This document shows, piece by piece, positions 18,808-27,411 of a stretch of DNA of 64,000 nt. Each line of letters begins with the position of its first letter. The stretch's first letter is position 1. A model generated the notes under the pieces. It searched no databases and had not been told where the DNA came from. It was given only the letters and a program-made list of their open reading frames with translations. Source of the stretch: Sphingobacteriia bacterium 28-36-52 (lineage in GTDB: Bacteria > Bacteroidota > Bacteroidia > Chitinophagales > Chitinophagaceae); contig NCGN01000007.1 of NCBI GenBank assembly GCA_002281575.1, positions 62,001-126,000 on the forward strand, in the 5' to 3' direction. The translations under genes were made by a program, and so were the position numbers.

Positions 18808-19442
18808 TTCTTTTTAATGATGGTTAATCCATCTCTGATAGACAACATCACTTGTTCTGTTCTGGGGTCCTGCTGAACATGCTGGTTGAAAGCGTGTACA
18901 GCTTTGGCGTTTTTCCCTTTTAATGGCTCTTCTAGTACTTGCCCATGAAACAATACATTGTCTGCTATAATAATCCCCTCTTTTGCTAAAAGCGGAACAA
19001 CCATTTCATAATAGTTGATATAGCCTGTTTTGTCGGCATCAATAAAAACCAAATCCCATTGATAGGGGAGTTGGGTAATGATTTCCATAGCATTGCCTAT
19101 GTGCAAAGTTATTTGCTTATTTGCATTCAATTTGCTAAAATTTTCAGCTGCAGTAGCAGCATCTTCGGGCCTAATTTCAATGGTATGTATCATGCCATCT
19201 TCTGGAAGACATCTTTGCATACAAAGGGCGCTATAACCCGTAAATGTCCCTATTTCTAATACATACTTTGGTTTAAGCATAGCACAAATCATACTTAAAA
19301 ATTGTCCTTGCACGTGCCCGCTAAGCATATGCGCCATTGGATGTATAGCAGTAGTAGCCTTATTTACCTCTTCTAATGCTATTGGTTCAGGACTGGTAAA
19401 TTGAGCTATATAGGTTTCTATAACGGGGCTAATTAGTTCCAT
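18804..19442 (-). CDS. SAM-dependent O-methyltransferase (Methyltransf_3 type)
   Basis: 212 residues. The SAM-binding motif VLEIGTFTGYSALCMQ and the later DLVFIDADKTGYINYYE (metal and substrate site) define the class I O-methyltransferase family related to catechol and caffeoyl-CoA methyltransferases. The natural acceptor in bacteria is generally unknown. It overlaps the symporter gene by 14 nt and the LysM gene by 4 nt, so it lies inside a tight operon. Confidence 0.9.
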   Translation of the reverse strand: MELISPVIETYIAQFTSPEPIALEEVNKATTAIHPMAHMLSGHVQGQFLSMICAMLKPKYVLEIGTFTGYSALCMQRCLPEDGMIHTIEIRPEDAATAAENFSKLNANKQITLHIGNAMEIITQLPYQWDLVFIDADKTGYINYYEMVVPLLAKEGIIIADNVLFHGQVLEEPLKGKNAKAVHAFNQHVQQDPRTEQVMLSIRDGLTIIKKK

Positions 19443-20883
19443 TTTCCTTTTTTGATATCAGTAGAAGACCTAAAAATGTAATACTACCATTAATGATTAA
19501 TAGTTCTAGCCCAACTTCATAAGAGCCCAATAAGGACTTTTGGTATTTATCTAGAATAAAACAAATAATAGGTGCTGCAATACAAACATAGGGAACCATT
19601 GCATCGTTTACAATTCGTTTGGTGATAATTCCAAAAGCAAATAAGCCTAAAAGAGGTCCATAGGTATAAGCTGCAATTTTGAGTAGTAGACCAATCATAC
19701 TTGGATCGTTCACCCATTTGAAAATGAGAACAAATACTAGGAATATAGCAGCAAATGTTAAGTGTACTCTTTGTCTGATTTTTTTCTGAGCACCTTCGGT
19801 TAAATCGGTCCTTCTTTGTATACCAATAATGTCTATGCAAAAAGTGGAAGTAAGTGCGGTTATAGCACCATCAGCACTAGGAAAGAGGGCAGATATTAAT
19901 GCAATGATGAAAATCACCGAAACTACAGGCGGCATATGTTCCATTGCTAATACAGGAAAAATTTTATCGCCAGAAACCGCAATGTTTAAATTCTCCGCAT
20001 ATAAATACAATAAGCCTCCTAAAAACAAAAAGATTACAATTACAGTAGCCAATGTAATTGCCATAGACATCACATTTTTTTGCGAATCTTTTAATGTTTT
20101 TACCGATATATTCTTTTGCATCATTTCTTGGTCCATACCAGTCATCGTAACTGTAATGAACGCACCAGCAATAATTTGTTTTAAGAAGAAAAATTTGCTG
20201 TTGGGGTCTGTAAAAAATATTTTAGAGTATCCTCTGTCGTTCATGGCTTGTAAACTATCGCCAAAGCCCATATTCAGCTGATTTAAGATATAAAATACAC
20301 AGATTACTAAACCAGCTAGCATACAGGTGGTTTGGAGGGTGTCAGTATAAACAATGGTTTTTACTCCCCCTTCAAAAGTGTACAATAAAATCATTACTAA
20401 AATGATTAATGTGGTTGCCCAGAATGGAACATTAAAACTGTTTAAAATGGCTTCTTGTAAAATATTTACTACTAAATACAAACGGGCAGTTGCCCCCAAT
20501 GTTCTAGATAGTATAAAAAAGGAAGAACCAGTTTTATATGAATTAAAACCCATTCTAGAACTTAAGTAATTGTAAATTGAAGTAAGGTTGAGTTTATAGT
20601 AAAGGGGTAAAAGAATATAGGCAATCATTAAGTATCCAAATAAATACCCGATGGTAATTTGCAAATAGGCAAAAGATTCTTTAGCAACCGCGCCTGGAAC
20701 GCTTACAAACGTTACCCCACTTAAAGAAGTACCCACCATCCCAAATGCTACCAGCATCCAGTTACTGTTCTTATTCCCGATGAAAAAAGAGTGGTTGTCG
20801 CTATTTCTTCCTGTATACCAAGCAACAGCTAATAAAATCAAGAAATAACCAATAACAAATGAAAACAGCAATAAGGGCGACAT
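19429..20883 (-). CDS. Sodium:solute symporter (SSS family)
   Basis: 484 residues with about 13 hydrophobic membrane segments, beginning MSPLLLFSFVIGYFLILLAV. The region GMVGTSLSGVTFVSVPG and the later ALISALFPSADGAITALTS fit the SSS (SLC5) fold, the latter near the family's Na+ site. It should import an unidentified solute using the sodium gradient; the substrate cannot be read from sequence. It is the first gene of the minus-strand operon running to the vWA gene. Confidence 0.9.
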   Translation of the reverse strand: MSPLLLFSFVIGYFLILLAVAWYTGRNSDNHSFFIGNKNSNWMLVAFGMVGTSLSGVTFVSVPGAVAKESFAYLQITIGYLFGYLMIAYILLPLYYKLNLTSIYNYLSSRMGFNSYKTGSSFFILSRTLGATARLYLVVNILQEAILNSFNVPFWATTLIILVMILLYTFEGGVKTIVYTDTLQTTCMLAGLVICVFYILNQLNMGFGDSLQAMNDRGYSKIFFTDPNSKFFFLKQIIAGAFITVTMTGMDQEMMQKNISVKTLKDSQKNVMSMAITLATVIVIFLFLGGLLYLYAENLNIAVSGDKIFPVLAMEHMPPVVSVIFIIALISALFPSADGAITALTSTFCIDIIGIQRRTDLTEGAQKKIRQRVHLTFAAIFLVFVLIFKWVNDPSMIGLLLKIAAYTYGPLLGLFAFGIITKRIVNDAMVPYVCIAAPIICFILDKYQKSLLGSYEVGLELLIINGSITFLGLLLISKKENGTN

Positions 20884-20961
20884 ATGGTATTTGTTTCGTT
20901 AAAAGAATTTTGTAAAGTAGTAAAAATAATTCAGGTATTTTGTCTGTCCTAATGGTATAAT

Positions 20962-21501
20962 ATGAAAATTAAAAACATAGCTGTTTTCTGTGGTTCTAAA
21001 TCTGGAAATGATCCTGAATTCATGTTGCAAACAATTGAATTAGGAAAATTAATGGCCCAGGAAAAAATAACACTGGTATATGGAGGAGGTAATAAAGGAC
21101 TCATGGGTGCGGTTGCAGATGCTGTAATGCAAGGAAACGGAGAAGTGATTGGGATTATTCCTGAAGTGCTGTTAGAGTGGGAACACCAACACAAAGGCAT
21201 TACCGATTTAAGGGTTGTTGCCGATATGCACGTTCGAAAAAAATTGCTCTATGAACTTTGTGATGCGGCCATTATTTTACCAGGCGGAAATGGAACTTTA
21301 GATGAGTTGTTCGAAATGCTCACTTGGAATACACTTAAGATTCACAATAAAAAAATTGTGATATTAAACTGCAATGGATATTATGACCATTTAATAGCAC
21401 ATATTGATACCATGTACCAACAAGGTTTCTTGTACGAAGATTGGAAAGACAGATTACTGGTAGCTTCTACCGCTGCAGAAGCTATCTCTTTCTTGCGTTA
21501 A
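20962..21501 (+). CDS. LOG family protein (TIGR00730)
   Basis: 179 residues with the LOG signature PGGNGTLDELFEMLTW and the N-terminal AVFCGSKSGNDPEF. The family includes cytokinin riboside 5'-monophosphate phosphoribohydrolases; in bacteria it probably hydrolyses nucleotide 5'-monophosphates at the base-ribose bond. Catalytic Arg (MHVRKK) and Glu (TLDE) are present. The 3' end overlaps the convergent outer-membrane-type gene by 20 nt. Confidence 0.93.
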   Translation: MKIKNIAVFCGSKSGNDPEFMLQTIELGKLMAQEKITLVYGGGNKGLMGAVADAVMQGNGEVIGIIPEVLLEWEHQHKGITDLRVVADMHVRKKLLYELCDAAIILPGGNGTLDELFEMLTWNTLKIHNKKIVILNCNGYYDHLIAHIDTMYQQGFLYEDWKDRLLVASTAAEAISFLR

Positions 21502-22087
21502 GGTACATGCCAAAACCTCCTCTAAATACCGGTTGTGGGTCTCCGGCAATTCCATTTCTGTATGGAGAGTTGACAGCCTGATTTAAATCGATCATGATGG
21601 TAAAATGCGAGAACCGATTCCCAATTTCTCTAGTGCCATAACCAATGCCCGCTAACATACTGGGAGCTTGATATTTTAAACCAATTTTTTGGCCTGTACT
21701 AGGATCTGTTCGCGAAGAAGTAATCCAATTGTATTCCGGCTGAATTTGTAAGTGTAAAAAACTGATGGGCCATACCCTTAAAAATGCGCCGCCACCAAAG
21801 TTGAAATTTTTATAATTATATGGATCGAAAGAGTTTGCACTTTGTGAATAATAATTCAAGTTCATTGCCACCCCAATATCTAACCAATTATTTAAACTAT
21901 AACCCACTTCAGGGTTAAGACCTAAATTAAAGAACTGATTAGATAGTCCAAGATTTAAGCTGGTACCAATAAACACTCTTGTACGCTCAAAACCCACTGG
22001 TTTTTCTGGATCTTCTACCTGTGCCTGTAAGCTGCTGAAACTACCAAGTACTAAAATCAATATCCACCATCGCTTTTTCATATGCAT
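21482..22087 (-). CDS. Predicted outer-membrane beta-barrel protein, unknown function
   Basis: 201 residues with a signal peptide (MKKRWWILILVLGSFSSLQAQ; an ATG two codons earlier is also possible). Alternating hydrophobic and polar residues with aromatic girdle residues, for example LGLNPEVGYSLNNWLDIGV and FLRVWPISFLHLQIQPEYNW, suggest a small porin-like barrel of about eight strands. No specific family is recognised. It lies 17 bp downstream of the GlcD-like oxidase gene and is probably cotranscribed. Confidence 0.72.
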   Translation of the reverse strand: MHMKKRWWILILVLGSFSSLQAQVEDPEKPVGFERTRVFIGTSLNLGLSNQFFNLGLNPEVGYSLNNWLDIGVAMNLNYYSQSANSFDPYNYKNFNFGGGAFLRVWPISFLHLQIQPEYNWITSSRTDPSTGQKIGLKYQAPSMLAGIGYGTREIGNRFSHFTIMIDLNQAVNSPYRNGIAGDPQPVFRGGFGMYLNARKR

Positions 22088-22104
22088 TCTTTAATTAAAA
22101 TTAC

Positions 22105-23529
22105 TCAATCCTTGGCATCAAATATTTTTCCAACATTTAAAATATTGTTAGGATCAAATGCTTTTTTAATATCTCTCATGAGTTGAATAGAATTCAAGCT
22201 AAATACCGTTTCCATATATGGTTTTTGAATAAGACCAATACCATGTTCTCCACTAATGGTTCCACCTAAACTTTTAACTAATTGAAATAAGGCCTTTAGT
22301 ATTTGGGTCATTTCTTCGTTACCATGACTGTTCTTAATGGTAGGGTGGTTGATGCGAATATGTAAATTACCATCGCCTGCATGGCCGTAACAAACCACTT
22401 TAAAACCATATTTAATTCCCAACTCTTTTACGCCTCTAATTAGTGCAGGTAATTCAGCCCTTGGCACAACGGTGTCCTCTTCAATTGTATAGCCATCTAA
22501 TTTCACCGCTTCGGCCGCTCTTCTTCTGAGCTTCCATAATTCTGCTTTCTGTTGGGCATCGTCTGCAAATAAAATATCACCCGCATCAAATTCAACTAAG
22601 AGTTCTGCAATGGCTTCTACCTCTTGCATTAAAACTTCCATATTGTTCCCATCCACTTCTATAATCAAATGTCCCTCTGTTGTTTCTGTAACTGGAACAA
22701 CAGTGCTTTCTACCATTTTACTTACAATTTGTAAAGCGTTTATTTCAATTAATTCTAAAGCGCTTGGAACAAATCCCGCTCTAAAAATGGCACTTACTGC
22801 TGCTCCAGCTTTTTCAAGAGAAGCAAAAGGCACCAACATTAATAAATCATATTTAGGATAGGGGATTAATTTCAATACTATTTTGGTAACAATACACAAT
22901 GTGCCCTCACTACCTACTATCAACTGGGTAAGATTATATCCTGTTGCATTTTTTAACACATTGGCGCCAGTCCACATTACTTCACCATTGGGTAGTACCA
23001 CTTCTAAATTGAGCACATAATCTTTTACCACACCATATTTAACCGCTTTGGGGCCACCGCTATTTTCTGCAATATTGCCTCCTATAAAACAACTTCCTTT
23101 ACTACTTGGATCTGGTGGATAAAACAATCCTTTTTCTTTCACTGCATTTTGTAAAACTTCGGTAATTACTCCAGGTTCTGTAGTTACTTGTAAGTTCCTT
23201 TCGTCTATTGATAAAATTTTATTGAGTTTTTCAGTTGAAAGTAAAACACCACCTAAATGCGGTAAAGCGCCACCGCTTAAACCAGTACCAGCCCCTCTAG
23301 GTGTAACGGGAATAAAGTGCTGGTTACAAATTTTCATTATTGAAGCAACTTGCTCTGTATTCGAAGGTTTTAATACTATTTCAGGCAAGTATACCAGGCG
23401 TTCGGTTTCATCGTGTCCATACTCGGTTAAGCTCGTTTCGTCCATTAACACACTTGATTCCCCCACAATTGATATGAATTGGTCTACAATATCCTTTGTT
23501 AATAGACCCTGCTGCTTTTGGCCACCCAT
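22105..23529 (-). CDS. FAD-linked oxidase (GlcD/D-lactate dehydrogenase type)
   Basis: 474 residues: an N-terminal FAD-binding PCMH domain (about 40-220, with VTPRGAGTGLSGGALPHLGG), then an FAD-linked oxidase C-terminal domain with CYGHAGDGNLHIRI and GGTISGEHGIGLIQKPYM. This is the glycolate oxidase GlcD / D-2-hydroxyacid dehydrogenase family; glycolate or D-lactate are plausible substrates. No separate GlcE or GlcF gene is adjacent, which favours a single-subunit D-lactate-type enzyme, but this is inference. Confidence 0.9.
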   Translation of the reverse strand: MGGQKQQGLLTKDIVDQFISIVGESSVLMDETSLTEYGHDETERLVYLPEIVLKPSNTEQVASIMKICNQHFIPVTPRGAGTGLSGGALPHLGGVLLSTEKLNKILSIDERNLQVTTEPGVITEVLQNAVKEKGLFYPPDPSSKGSCFIGGNIAENSGGPKAVKYGVVKDYVLNLEVVLPNGEVMWTGANVLKNATGYNLTQLIVGSEGTLCIVTKIVLKLIPYPKYDLLMLVPFASLEKAGAAVSAIFRAGFVPSALELIEINALQIVSKMVESTVVPVTETTEGHLIIEVDGNNMEVLMQEVEAIAELLVEFDAGDILFADDAQQKAELWKLRRRAAEAVKLDGYTIEEDTVVPRAELPALIRGVKELGIKYGFKVVCYGHAGDGNLHIRINHPTIKNSHGNEEMTQILKALFQLVKSLGGTISGEHGIGLIQKPYMETVFSLNSIQLMRDIKKAFDPNNILNVGKIFDAKD

Positions 23530-23616
23530 TTATTAAATTTTGGTAAAAATACGACTCAAAGGGGCTAAAACTGTGTAATTCATACACAAATACTACGTTC
23601 AAATAATTAAACAATG

Positions 23617-23624
23617 TACTTTTG
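23617..23624 (+). promoter_or_regulatory. -7 promoter element for pckA
   Basis: TACTTTTG is an exact TAnnTTTG match, 25 nt before the pckA ATG. No good TTTG is found at the -33 position. Confidence 0.45.
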
Positions 23625-23649
23625 CATACTAACTAACGATTGTTTGTAT

Positions 23650-25254
23650 ATGTCATTACCAACTTTAACTGTAGACGCATCAAAATTTTTAGCCTTGGGA
23701 TTAACCAACGAGCATGGGGTACATTATCAATTATCTTCTGAAACTTTAGTGAATCAGGCTTTATTAAAAGGGCAGGGTGTATTAAATGATTCCGGTGCAC
23801 TTTGTATTAATACCGGAGAATTTACTGGAAGAAGTCCACAAGATAAATTCATAGTAAAAGACGAAATAACAGCAGATACTGTTCATTGGAATAATTTCAA
23901 TATTCCTATTGATGAAAAATACTTTCATCAATTAAAGAAAAAAGTATTGGATTATTTAGGGCAACAAGAAGAAGTATGGGTTAGAGATGCATATGCTTGT
24001 GCCGATGATAATTACCGGTTAAATATTCGAGTAATTAACGAAAATCCATGGAGCAATTTATTTGCTTATAATATGTTCCTGAGACCAACTGAGAAAGAGT
24101 TGGAAAACTTTACACCAGAATGGCATATAATTCAAGCACCTGGTTTTAAAGCAGACCCTGCTGTAGATGGAACCAGACAACATAATTTTGCAGTTGTATC
24201 TTTTACCCATAAAACTATTTTAATTGGTGGTACAGGATACACTGGTGAAATGAAGAAAGGTATTTTCACTATTCTCAATTATATTCTTCCGCAACAAAAA
24301 AACGTATTGAGCATGCACTGCAGTGCTAATATGGGAAAAGAAGGTGATGTTGCTGTTTTCTTTGGTTTGAGTGGAACAGGTAAAACAACTTTAAGTGCCG
24401 ATCCCAATAGAAAATTAATTGGAGACGATGAGCATGGTTGGACCAGTAATAGTGTGTTCAATTTTGAAGGTGGTTGTTATGCTAAAACCATTGACTTAAG
24501 TGAGGAAAAAGAACCTGAAATTTTTCATGCAATCAAACCAGGGGCTTTAGTTGAGAATGTGGGTTTTATAAATGGAACCAATCAAATTGATTTTAGTTTT
24601 AAAGGAATAACTGAAAACACTAGAGTAAGTTATCCTTTGCATTTTATTTCGAATGCAATGGAACCAAGTATTGGTGGGTTACCCAAAAATATATTTTTCT
24701 TAACCTGCGATGCATATGGTGTTTTACCTCCCATTAGTAAGTTAAGTCCTGGTCAAGCAATGTATCAGTTTATTAGTGGCTATACCGCCAAAGTAGCTGG
24801 AACAGAGGCAGGTGTAACCGAGCCAAAGTCTACATTTAGCGCATGTTTTGGAGCACCATTTTTACCCTTGCATCCAGGTAAGTATGCAGAAATGTTGGGC
24901 GCTAAAATGAAAGAGAATGAAGTGAATGTTTGGATGATTAATACCGGTTGGAGCGGGGGCTCTTATGGTACAGGTAGCCGAATGAAATTAAGTTATACCA
25001 GAGCAATGATTACTGCTGCATTAAACGGCAGTTTAGACAATGTTGCTTATGAACAGCATCCAGTTTTTGGCATGATGATGCCAAAAACTTGCCCTGGAGC
25101 TCCTGCGGAAATTTTAAATCCTAAGTCTACTTGGTCAGATGCAGCAGCGTATGATGCAACAGCCAAAAATTTAGCACAACAATTCATTAAGAATTTTGAA
25201 AAATATGCAGCCGGTGTTTCGGCAGAGATTCTGGCGGCTGCACCAATCGTATAA
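23650..25254 (+). CDS. pckA: Phosphoenolpyruvate carboxykinase (ATP)
   Basis: 534 residues from the ATG at 23650 (MSLPTLTVDASKFLALGL); the upstream ATG at 23614 overlaps the promoter. The kinase P-loop FFGLSGTGKTTLSADP and the following LIGDDEHGW (metal-binding Asp) define the ATP-dependent class. GEFTGRSPQDKF and WSGGSYGTGSRMKLSYTRAM are further signatures. It converts oxaloacetate and ATP to PEP, the entry step of gluconeogenesis. Monocistronic, followed by a terminator. Confidence 0.97.
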   Translation: MSLPTLTVDASKFLALGLTNEHGVHYQLSSETLVNQALLKGQGVLNDSGALCINTGEFTGRSPQDKFIVKDEITADTVHWNNFNIPIDEKYFHQLKKKVLDYLGQQEEVWVRDAYACADDNYRLNIRVINENPWSNLFAYNMFLRPTEKELENFTPEWHIIQAPGFKADPAVDGTRQHNFAVVSFTHKTILIGGTGYTGEMKKGIFTILNYILPQQKNVLSMHCSANMGKEGDVAVFFGLSGTGKTTLSADPNRKLIGDDEHGWTSNSVFNFEGGCYAKTIDLSEEKEPEIFHAIKPGALVENVGFINGTNQIDFSFKGITENTRVSYPLHFISNAMEPSIGGLPKNIFFLTCDAYGVLPPISKLSPGQAMYQFISGYTAKVAGTEAGVTEPKSTFSACFGAPFLPLHPGKYAEMLGAKMKENEVNVWMINTGWSGGSYGTGSRMKLSYTRAMITAALNGSLDNVAYEQHPVFGMMMPKTCPGAPAEILNPKSTWSDAAAYDATAKNLAQQFIKNFEKYAAGVSAEILAAAPIV

Positions 25255-25293
25255 CTATTGATTGCTTAACTGTTTGCGATTGTTTGCCTGAAG

Positions 25294-25326
25294 AGCCTCC
25301 TTCTGAAAAGAGGGAGGCTTATTATT
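25294..25326 (+). terminator. Intrinsic terminator after pckA
   Basis: The stem AGCCTCCTT (25294-25302) pairs with AGGGAGGCT (25311-25319, one wobble), followed by TTATTATTTT. It lies between the convergent pckA and the acidic small protein gene. Confidence 0.75.
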
Positions 25327-25684
25327 TTGCGGAAAGTAAGTTACCAGGTAGGCGCATTCCTTTTTCGTCGTCTACCACTTTACGCATAATTTTTTTTAAG
25401 CCATCTGGCAATTGTTCCAATTCTGTTTCAGTAAGCACATGCACTATTTCATGAAACTCATCTTCATCATCGTAATAGCCTACAAATAAATCGACGGCTT
25501 GATTGGAATGCATTCGAAGTGAAATTTCTAAATCTTCTTCGTACTGGTGCATGCTAACAATAGCCCATTGGTCGTTGTCTTCAAAATTAAATAAAACTTC
25601 TACCGGGTCTTGGCTAACCACATGGGTTACCAATTTTTCAATTAACTCTCCTGAATGATTTTTTACAAGTTCTTCGTAGTTCAT
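25322..25684 (-). CDS. Acidic cytosolic protein of unknown function
   Basis: 120 residues, no signal peptide, strongly acidic (for example FVGYYDDEDEFHEIVHVL). It starts MNYEELVKNHSGELIEKLVTHV and ends with a more basic tail (KKIMRKVVDDEKGMRLPG). I recognise no domain. It lies 18 bp downstream of the deoxynucleoside kinase gene on the same strand and is probably cotranscribed with it. A real gene is likely because of its complete frame, tight spacing and terminator behind it. Confidence 0.75.
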   Translation of the reverse strand: MNYEELVKNHSGELIEKLVTHVVSQDPVEVLFNFEDNDQWAIVSMHQYEEDLEISLRMHSNQAVDLFVGYYDDEDEFHEIVHVLTETELEQLPDGLKKIMRKVVDDEKGMRLPGNLLSAK

Positions 25685-25702
25685 AGTGTATTGTAGTGCC
25701 TA

Positions 25703-26338
25703 TTAAAAAAGTCCAAAAAGCATTCCATCAACTTTGCTGATGATTTCACCAAATTGTTCCTCATTTTCAGCAAATTTATTTTTATCGCAATCAATAATTA
25801 AGAGTTGTCCTTCTTTGTATCCATCAATCCATTTATTGTAATATTCATTTAGTTTTTTCAAGTAATCTAAACGAATATTTTCTTCATATTCTCTCCCTCT
25901 TTTCTGAATTTGCGATACCAAGGTAGGAACAGACGCTTTTAAATAGATTAATAAATCTGGCGGTTGAACCATCGTTTTTAGTGTCTGAAAAAATTGATAG
26001 TAGTTGTCAAAATCTCTTTTACTCATCAAACCCATCTCATGTAAATTAGGCGCAAATATATTGGCGTCTTCATAGATGGTTCTATCTTGAATTACTGTTT
26101 CAGTGCCATGTTGTATATCTAAGAGTTGATTCAATCTGCTGTTTAAAAAATAAATTTGCAAATTGAAACTCCAACGAGGCATGTCCTCATAAAAATCCAT
26201 TAAGTAGGGATTGGTATCTACATTTTCAAACTGTGGAATCCAGCGATAATGTTTACTCAACATTTCTGTTAATGTTGTTTTGCCCGCTCCAATATTTCCC
26301 GCTATTGCTACGTGCTTTGGTTTTTTAGGTTTTGCCAT
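25703..26338 (-). CDS. Deoxynucleoside kinase
   Basis: 211 residues with a P-loop (GNIGAGKTT, residues 14-22) and the family motifs QDRTIYEDANIFAPNL and KRGREYEENIRLDYL (LID region with Arg residues). This is the deoxyadenosine/deoxyguanosine kinase (dNK) family, phosphorylating deoxynucleosides for dNTP salvage. Specificity cannot be read from sequence. It is transcribed just ahead of the acidic unknown protein. Confidence 0.9.
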   Translation of the reverse strand: MAKPKKPKHVAIAGNIGAGKTTLTEMLSKHYRWIPQFENVDTNPYLMDFYEDMPRWSFNLQIYFLNSRLNQLLDIQHGTETVIQDRTIYEDANIFAPNLHEMGLMSKRDFDNYYQFFQTLKTMVQPPDLLIYLKASVPTLVSQIQKRGREYEENIRLDYLKKLNEYYNKWIDGYKEGQLLIIDCDKNKFAENEEQFGEIISKVDGMLFGLF

Positions 26339-26400
26339 TGGTAAATGCTGTTAAAGTGTCGCAACTTAAGTAAACTAATCTGATTTTGGTTGTTTGAGTG

Positions 26401-27411
26401 CTAATAATTCAATCCTACTGCATCTCTTACCAGTTTTAATGTTTCAGAAGCCCTAGATCTGCCCTTGTCGGCTCCTTGTTTTATTATTCTGTGCAATTCT
26501 TCTGGATTGGCTAAAAGGTCTGCAGCTTTTTCTCTGATAGGTTTAATAAACAATACCATATCTTCTGCCAATTGCTTCTTCATATCGCCGTATCGAATGA
26601 TACAATTTCCATTAGAACTGGCATTGAAATCTTCTTCAAATTTGGTTAATGTATCTGCAGTACTTACCAATTTCATCATGGTAAATAAGTTTTGTATATA
26701 ATCAGGTTTTGCTGAATTTGGTTCAGCTGGCCCCTGATCGGTTTTAGCTTTCATTATTTTTTTTCTAATCAGTTCATCATCGTCTGCTAGGTAAATGGTT
26801 GCATTCTGATTTTCACTCTTACTCATTTTGCCATTTCCATCTAATCCCATAATTCTGATTAATTCATCCCCATAGTTAAATGCATAGGGTAAAGGAAACA
26901 CCTCTCCATAACGATAGTTAAAACGATCGGCAAAGTTTCGGGCCATTTCTAAATGTTGCTCTTGGTCTTTACCTACTGGAACTTTCACTGCCCTTTGGAT
27001 GATGATATCAGCAGCTTGTAAAACAGGATAAGTAAGTAATCCGGCATTTACATTTTCTGGTTGCATTCTAACTTTCTCTTTAAAAGTGACTGTTTTTTCC
27101 AGTTCTCCTTTATAAGAAAGCATATTTAAGTACAAATAGAGCTCAGCTATTTCCGGCACATCACTTTGTACATAAAATGCCACTTTTTGTGGATCTAATC
27201 CACATGCAATATTTTCTGCAATAACCCTATACACACTATTTTTTAATTCTTTAGTATCTGGGTGAGTGGTTAAACTATGCCAATTGGCAACAAAAAAATA
27301 GCAATTAAAATCGTCTTGCATGCGCACATAATTACGCATGGCGCCAAAATAATTTCCTAGATGAAGAAATCCGGTAGGCCGAATTCCACTTACTACAACC
27401 TCTTTTTCCAT
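26401..27411 (-). CDS. trpS: Tryptophan--tRNA ligase
   Basis: 336 residues from the ATG at 27411 (MEKEVVVSGIRPTGFLHLG); the longer upstream frame is antisense to recG. Class I synthetase motifs: TGFLHLGNYFGAMRNY (HIGH equivalent HLGN) near residue 12, and GNGKMSKSEN (KMSKS). It charges tRNA-Trp. The length is normal for the bacterial enzyme. Its start codon faces the 5' end of recG. Confidence 0.95.
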   Translation of the reverse strand: MEKEVVVSGIRPTGFLHLGNYFGAMRNYVRMQDDFNCYFFVANWHSLTTHPDTKELKNSVYRVIAENIACGLDPQKVAFYVQSDVPEIAELYLYLNMLSYKGELEKTVTFKEKVRMQPENVNAGLLTYPVLQAADIIIQRAVKVPVGKDQEQHLEMARNFADRFNYRYGEVFPLPYAFNYGDELIRIMGLDGNGKMSKSENQNATIYLADDDELIRKKIMKAKTDQGPAEPNSAKPDYIQNLFTMMKLVSTADTLTKFEEDFNASSNGNCIIRYGDMKKQLAEDMVLFIKPIREKAADLLANPEELHRIIKQGADKGRSRASETLKLVRDAVGLNY

